A DNA stretch of 7,804 bases from Bacteroides sp. UBA1317 (GTDB lineage Bacteria > Bacteroidota > Bacteroidia > Bacteroidales > Bacteroidaceae): contig DBTL01000114.1 of assembly GCA_002307035.1 (NCBI GenBank), positions 1,483 to 9,286 on the forward strand, written 5' to 3'. The translations under genes and the position numbers were made by a program. Under the pieces are notes generated by a model that had not been told where the DNA came from, searched no databases, and was given only the letters and a program-made list of their open reading frames with translations. Below are positions 5,675 to 7,804 of the stretch, piece after piece; position 1 is the stretch's first letter, and the number at the start of each line of letters is the position of its first letter.

Positions 5675-6693
5675 ATAAAACAGCTGTTGTTATATTAAAT
5701 TGGAACGGATGTGAGATGCTTCGCTCTTTTTTGCCATCTGTTGTCGCACATTCAGAGGCAATAGGTGGAGTTGAAATTTGTGTGGCCGATAATGGTTCCA
5801 CAGACGAATCCGTTTCCACGCTTCGTCGGGAATTTCCTACTGTACGCTTAATCATTCTTGCTAATAATAATGGTTTTGCTGATGGGTATAACTTGGCTTT
5901 AAAAGCAATAGAGGCTGAGTATGTTGTGTTGCTCAATTCCGATGTGGAGGTGACTTCCCAATGGCTTTCTCCCTTGGTAGAGTACATGGATACCCATCCT
6001 GAAGTGGCCGCATGCCAACCCAAAATACGCAGCTGGCGGCAGAAGGAGCAATTTGAATATGCCGGAGCAGCAGGAGGTTTCATCGATCGTTATGGCTATC
6101 CTTTCTGTAGGGGCAGAATTCTGTCGGTTGTAGAAAAAGACCATGGTCAGTATGATACTGTGATTCCAGTGTTTTGGGCTACCGGTGCTGCATTGTTTAT
6201 TCGATTGAAAGACTATCATGATGCCGGAGGTTTAGACGGCCGTTTCTTTGCTCACATGGAGGAAATAGATCTTTGCTGGCGGTTGCGTGCCAGAGGGCGA
6301 CAAATAGTTTGTATCCCTCAAAGTCTGGTTTATCATGTGGGTGGAGCTACTCTTAAAAAAGAAAATCCTCGTAAAACATTTCTTAATTTTCGCAATAATC
6401 TTGTCATGCTTTACAAGAATCTGCCACAAGATGAATTAAACCGTGTGATGTGCGTGCGTGCATGGCTTGATCATGTTGCTGCCCTTTCTTTTTTGCTTAA
6501 GGGGCAGTTGCCTAATGCTAGGGCAGTGGTTCAGGCACGTCGGGAGTTTAAAAAGATGCAATCTCTGTTTCTTGCAGAAAGGGAGAGAAATCTAAAAAAA
6601 ACGATACTAAATCCTATCCCTGAACGAATAAATAGTAGTATCTTAGCACTGTTCTATTTGAAAGGGAAGAAATTCTTTTCTAATATTATATAA
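5671..6693 (+). CDS. Family 2 glycosyltransferase
   Basis: A 340-residue inverting glycosyltransferase with a GT-A fold, of the rhamnosyltransferase/WbbL-like GT2 group. Motifs in order: VVILNWNG (6-13) starting the nucleotide-binding fold, VADNGSTDES (38-47), NNNGFADGYNLAL (65-77), the metal-binding DxD-equivalent LLNSDVEV (87-94, Asp91), the acceptor-site segment FWATGAALFIRL (168-179), and FFAHMEEIDLCWRLRARG (192-209), the usual ED catalytic region. A basic C-terminal region (about 280-340) could associate with the membrane; I see no multi-pass segments. The start overlaps the acyltransferase stop by four bases (ATGA). Pairing with an LpxL-type gene suggests it glycosylates a lipid-linked envelope glycan such as the lipid A core or LOS, but donor and acceptor cannot be read from the sequence. 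No frameshift or missing motif seen. Confidence 0.9.
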   Translation: MNKTAVVILNWNGCEMLRSFLPSVVAHSEAIGGVEICVADNGSTDESVSTLRREFPTVRLIILANNNGFADGYNLALKAIEAEYVVLLNSDVEVTSQWLSPLVEYMDTHPEVAACQPKIRSWRQKEQFEYAGAAGGFIDRYGYPFCRGRILSVVEKDHGQYDTVIPVFWATGAALFIRLKDYHDAGGLDGRFFAHMEEIDLCWRLRARGRQIVCIPQSLVYHVGGATLKKENPRKTFLNFRNNLVMLYKNLPQDELNRVMCVRAWLDHVAALSFLLKGQLPNARAVVQARREFKKMQSLFLAERERNLKKTILNPIPERINSSILALFYLKGKKFFSNII

Positions 6694-6733
6694 TGTGGGA
6701 AGTATAAATTCTTTTGATTGATATTGAATTATT

Positions 6734-7255
6734 ATGGAAAAACTAATTAGAAAAATCGGTTTAGTAGCACATGATGCTATGAAGAAAGACCTGATTGAAT
6801 GGGTGGTTTGGAACTCAGAGTTGTTGATGGGACACAAGTTTTATTGCACCGGCACTACTGGTACGCTAATTCTTGCCGCCTTAAAAGAAAAACATCCCGA
6901 GATAGAGTGGGATTTTACAATCCTAAAATCAGGTCCGTTGGGAGGAGATCAGCAGATGGGATCACGTGTTGTAGATGGAGAAATTGATTATCTCTTCTTT
7001 TTTACTGATCCGATGACATTGCAGCCACATGATACAGATGTGAAGGCACTTACTCGTCTTGCCAGTGTAGAGAATATCGTCTTTTGTTGTAATCGTTCTA
7101 CTGCGGACCATATTATTTCCAGCCCTCTATTTGTTGATCCCGATTACGAAAGAGCACATCCTGATTATTCCGGGTATACTAAACGCTTTGAAAATCAATC
7201 TGTTGTGATGGAAGCTGTCGAATCAGTGAATAAGAGGAAGCAAGCAAAAAAATAA
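6734..7255 (+). CDS. mgsA: Methylglyoxal synthase
   Basis: Converts dihydroxyacetone phosphate to methylglyoxal and phosphate, a bypass of lower glycolysis that frees phosphate when sugar phosphates build up. The 173-residue protein aligns closely by eye with E. coli MgsA: GLVAHDAMKKDL (9-20, His13), the phosphate-binding TGTTG (39-43), SGPLGGDQQMG (66-76, catalytic Asp72), and PHDTDVKALTRLA (98-110) with His99 and Asp102, equivalent to E. coli His98 and Asp101. It is longer than the 152-residue E. coli enzyme because of about seven extra residues between TGTTG and SGPLGG and a basic tail ending SVNKRKQAKK. It starts 40 nt after the glycosyltransferase with no terminator between, so it may be read from the mtaB operon; a weak TTcTTTTG sequence at 6709-6716 is the only promoter-like sequence in the gap. 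Confidence 0.95.
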   Translation: MEKLIRKIGLVAHDAMKKDLIEWVVWNSELLMGHKFYCTGTTGTLILAALKEKHPEIEWDFTILKSGPLGGDQQMGSRVVDGEIDYLFFFTDPMTLQPHDTDVKALTRLASVENIVFCCNRSTADHIISSPLFVDPDYERAHPDYSGYTKRFENQSVVMEAVESVNKRKQAKK

Positions 7256-7288
7256 TTTTTCTTTCTACCTATTTATAACGACTAATTG

Positions 7289-7328
7289 AAATGGAGGTTT
7301 GCTTTGGTAGACTTCCATTTTCTTTGTG
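7289..7328 (+). terminator. Intrinsic terminator after mgsA
   Basis: A 14-bp stem (7289-7302 with 7307-7320, three G-T wobbles) closes a TTTG loop. The right arm runs directly into a T-rich tract (TTTTCTTTG). It lies 33 nt after the mgsA stop and ends the plus-strand transcription unit. Confidence 0.8.
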
Positions 7329-7355
7329 CGGCTACATTTACCTCCCATGAAAAAA

Positions 7356-7495
7356 CACGTTTTACTATCACATCTATCACGGAATCTTCTGAAAGTGCTT
7401 GTGGCAGGCTTTTTTAGCGGGTGATAGTAAAATATGCCTACCACGTTTTCAGGGGTTTTACTCTCACTTTTAGAGGTTTACTATCACACTTTTGG
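7356..7495. repeat. Cluster of degenerate TTTACTATCAC repeats, direct and inverted
   Basis: Copies on the plus strand: TTTTACTATCAC at 7360-7371, a partial CTATCAC at 7374-7380, TTTTACTCTCAC at 7456-7467 (one mismatch), and TTTACTATCAC at 7477-7487. A perfect inverted copy, GTGATAGTAAAA, is at 7421-7432, so 7360-7371 and 7421-7432 can pair as a 12-bp stem around 49 nt. The right part looks like a tandem of about 20-23 nt units (7442-7464, 7465-7484, then a partial unit 7485-7495) with the form CAC-TTTT-AG-GG-TTTACT-T. CACGTTTT recurs at 7356 and 7442. No coding frame crosses the block. It could be a decayed intergenic repeat element or a set of protein-binding sites; function unknown. Confidence 0.6.
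7392..7415 (+). terminator. Weak terminator-like hairpin inside the repeat region
   Basis: A short stem GCTTG/CAGGC (7397-7401 with 7405-7409, one wobble) with a TGG loop is followed by T6 at 7410-7415. A preceding AAAG can extend it across one mismatch. It would be a second plus-strand terminator after mgsA, or chance. Confidence 0.3.
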
Positions 7496-7635
7496 CTCAA
7501 TCTTCTTTCATCTGCCTCTTTGGGAGTTTGTTGTCTCTTGTGTTCAGCATGAAAGCTGCCCCCATTCTCACTTCACTAAAGTAAAATGCGGTCTCCCTTA
7601 GTATTCTTTCTATTCGCCATCACTAGCACTAAATA

Positions 7636-7674
7636 AGATTAAAGCTAAATTAATCTCAAAGTATGGTAGCTTTA
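7636..7674. repeat. Two overlapping inverted repeats
   Basis: AGATTAA (7636-7642) pairs with TTAATCT (7650-7656), and TAAAGCTA (7640-7647) pairs with TAGCTTTA (7667-7674). The left arms overlap, so in RNA the two hairpins exclude each other. No T-tract follows. The sequence is AT-rich, so a chance origin is not excluded. Confidence 0.4.
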
Positions 7675-7686
7675 TGGATGAAAAGA

Positions 7687-7781
7687 GCGTGACACTCTTC
7701 GCTTCACACGTGTGGAGTGTACGGACTACATGCGTGATCTGTACACTCCACACGTGTAGTCTCTACGGTTCACGCCCGTGA
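7687..7781. repeat. Nested palindromic repeat element with a perfect 17-bp inverted repeat
   Basis: ACACGTGTGGAGTGTAC (7706-7722) is perfectly inverted at 7741-7757, with the stem extendable inward by three pairs (one wobble) to leave a 12-nt loop. The arm itself contains the palindrome CACACGTGTG (7705-7714). Competing pairings exist: ACACTC (7692-7697) with GAGTGT (7715-7720), GACTACA (7724-7730) with TGTAGTC (7755-7761), and GCGTGA (7687-7692 and 7732-7737) with TCACGC (7770-7775). Smaller hairpins are GTAG/CTAC (7756-7766) and TCACG/CGTGA (7770-7781). It lacks a T-tract, so it is not a simple terminator. A REP-like or MITE-like repeat, or a structured RNA, are the options. Confidence 0.65.
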
Positions 7782-7804
7782 CAGGGAAAACGCATTATAA
7801 AAAT

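Larger units (their letters stand above)
7329..7804. other. Long geneless region rich in repeats
   Basis: About 475 nt after the mgsA terminator hold no reading frame that looks coding. The left third is the TTTACTATCAC repeat cluster. Bases 7496-7635 show nothing I can name; a 12-codon ATG frame at 7549 looks like chance. The right part holds the overlapping hairpins and the 17-bp inverted repeat. The final AT-rich bases (7790-7804) may belong to the next promoter, which is cut off. Confidence 0.6.

Noticed and set aside
5595..6083. 162-codon minus-strand frame antisense to the acyltransferase/glycosyltransferase junction
   Set aside because: It lies opposite two well-supported genes, has no recognisable domain and no promoter, and its composition looks like an antisense shadow.
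6709..6716. mgsA promoter -7 box (TTcTTTTG)
   Set aside because: It misses the key A of TAnnTTTG and has no -33 partner; readthrough from the upstream operon is as likely.
1..7255. Undescribed defence or mobile system
   Set aside because: Every sizeable gene belongs to a familiar core family; no transposase, integrase, nuclease, toxin or phage-like gene is visible.
7356..7495. CRISPR array
   Set aside because: The repeats are only about 12 nt, degenerate and in both orientations, with no regular spacers and no cas genes.
7549..7584. Short ATG frame (12 codons including stop) as a leader peptide
   Set aside because: No start signal, no regulatory codon run and no downstream gene in the window.

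Overview
The window reads as a conserved chromosomal stretch from a gut-type Bacteroides or close relative (Bacteroidales). The basis is AT-rich DNA, -7 promoter boxes of the Bacteroidetes form TAnnTTTG, start codons mostly without a Shine-Dalgarno (SD) sequence, a small Bacteroidetes-style lipoprotein, and protein sequences that look like Bacteroides orthologues. The genus is inferred from recall of such proteins; no database was searched.

Layout. 1-1071 (+): ribosomal protein operon rpsF (5' end cut by the window) - rpsR - rplI, ending in a strong terminator. 1072-1268: convergent intergenic region with two bidirectional hairpin terminators. 1269-1472 (-): very small Ala-rich lipoprotein with its own promoter and upstream A-tracts. 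1633-3306 (-): stand-alone long-chain acyl-CoA synthetase-like AMP-forming ligase. 3307-3448: divergent promoter region. 3449-6693 (+): tight operon of mtaB (tRNA ms2t6A methylthiotransferase), an LpxL/HtrB-type acyltransferase and a family 2 glycosyltransferase, the last two overlapping by ATGA. 6734-7255 (+): mgsA (methylglyoxal synthase), 40 nt downstream and followed by a good terminator. 7321-7804: about 480 nt without a credible gene, filled with direct and inverted repeats, including a perfect 17-bp inverted repeat at 7706-7757 and several copies of TTTACTATCAC at 7356-7487.

How the genes fit together. The first operon builds the 30S platform (bS6, bS18) and the 50S protein bL9. Notably, rpsR and rplI carry strong SD sequences, whereas I see none at the other full starts. 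In Bacteroidetes bS6 and bS18 help form the pocket that hides the anti-SD, so feedback control of this operon is a reasonable hypothesis. The mtaB operon joins translational fidelity to envelope synthesis (an acyltransferase probably acting on lipid A and a glycosyltransferase of unknown acceptor). mgsA is a glycolytic overflow or phosphate-release enzyme.

Most of the window is core genome. I do not see a defence system, mobile element gene or biosynthetic cluster. The parts most worth a second look are the SD usage in the ribosomal operon and the repeat-rich, geneless right end.
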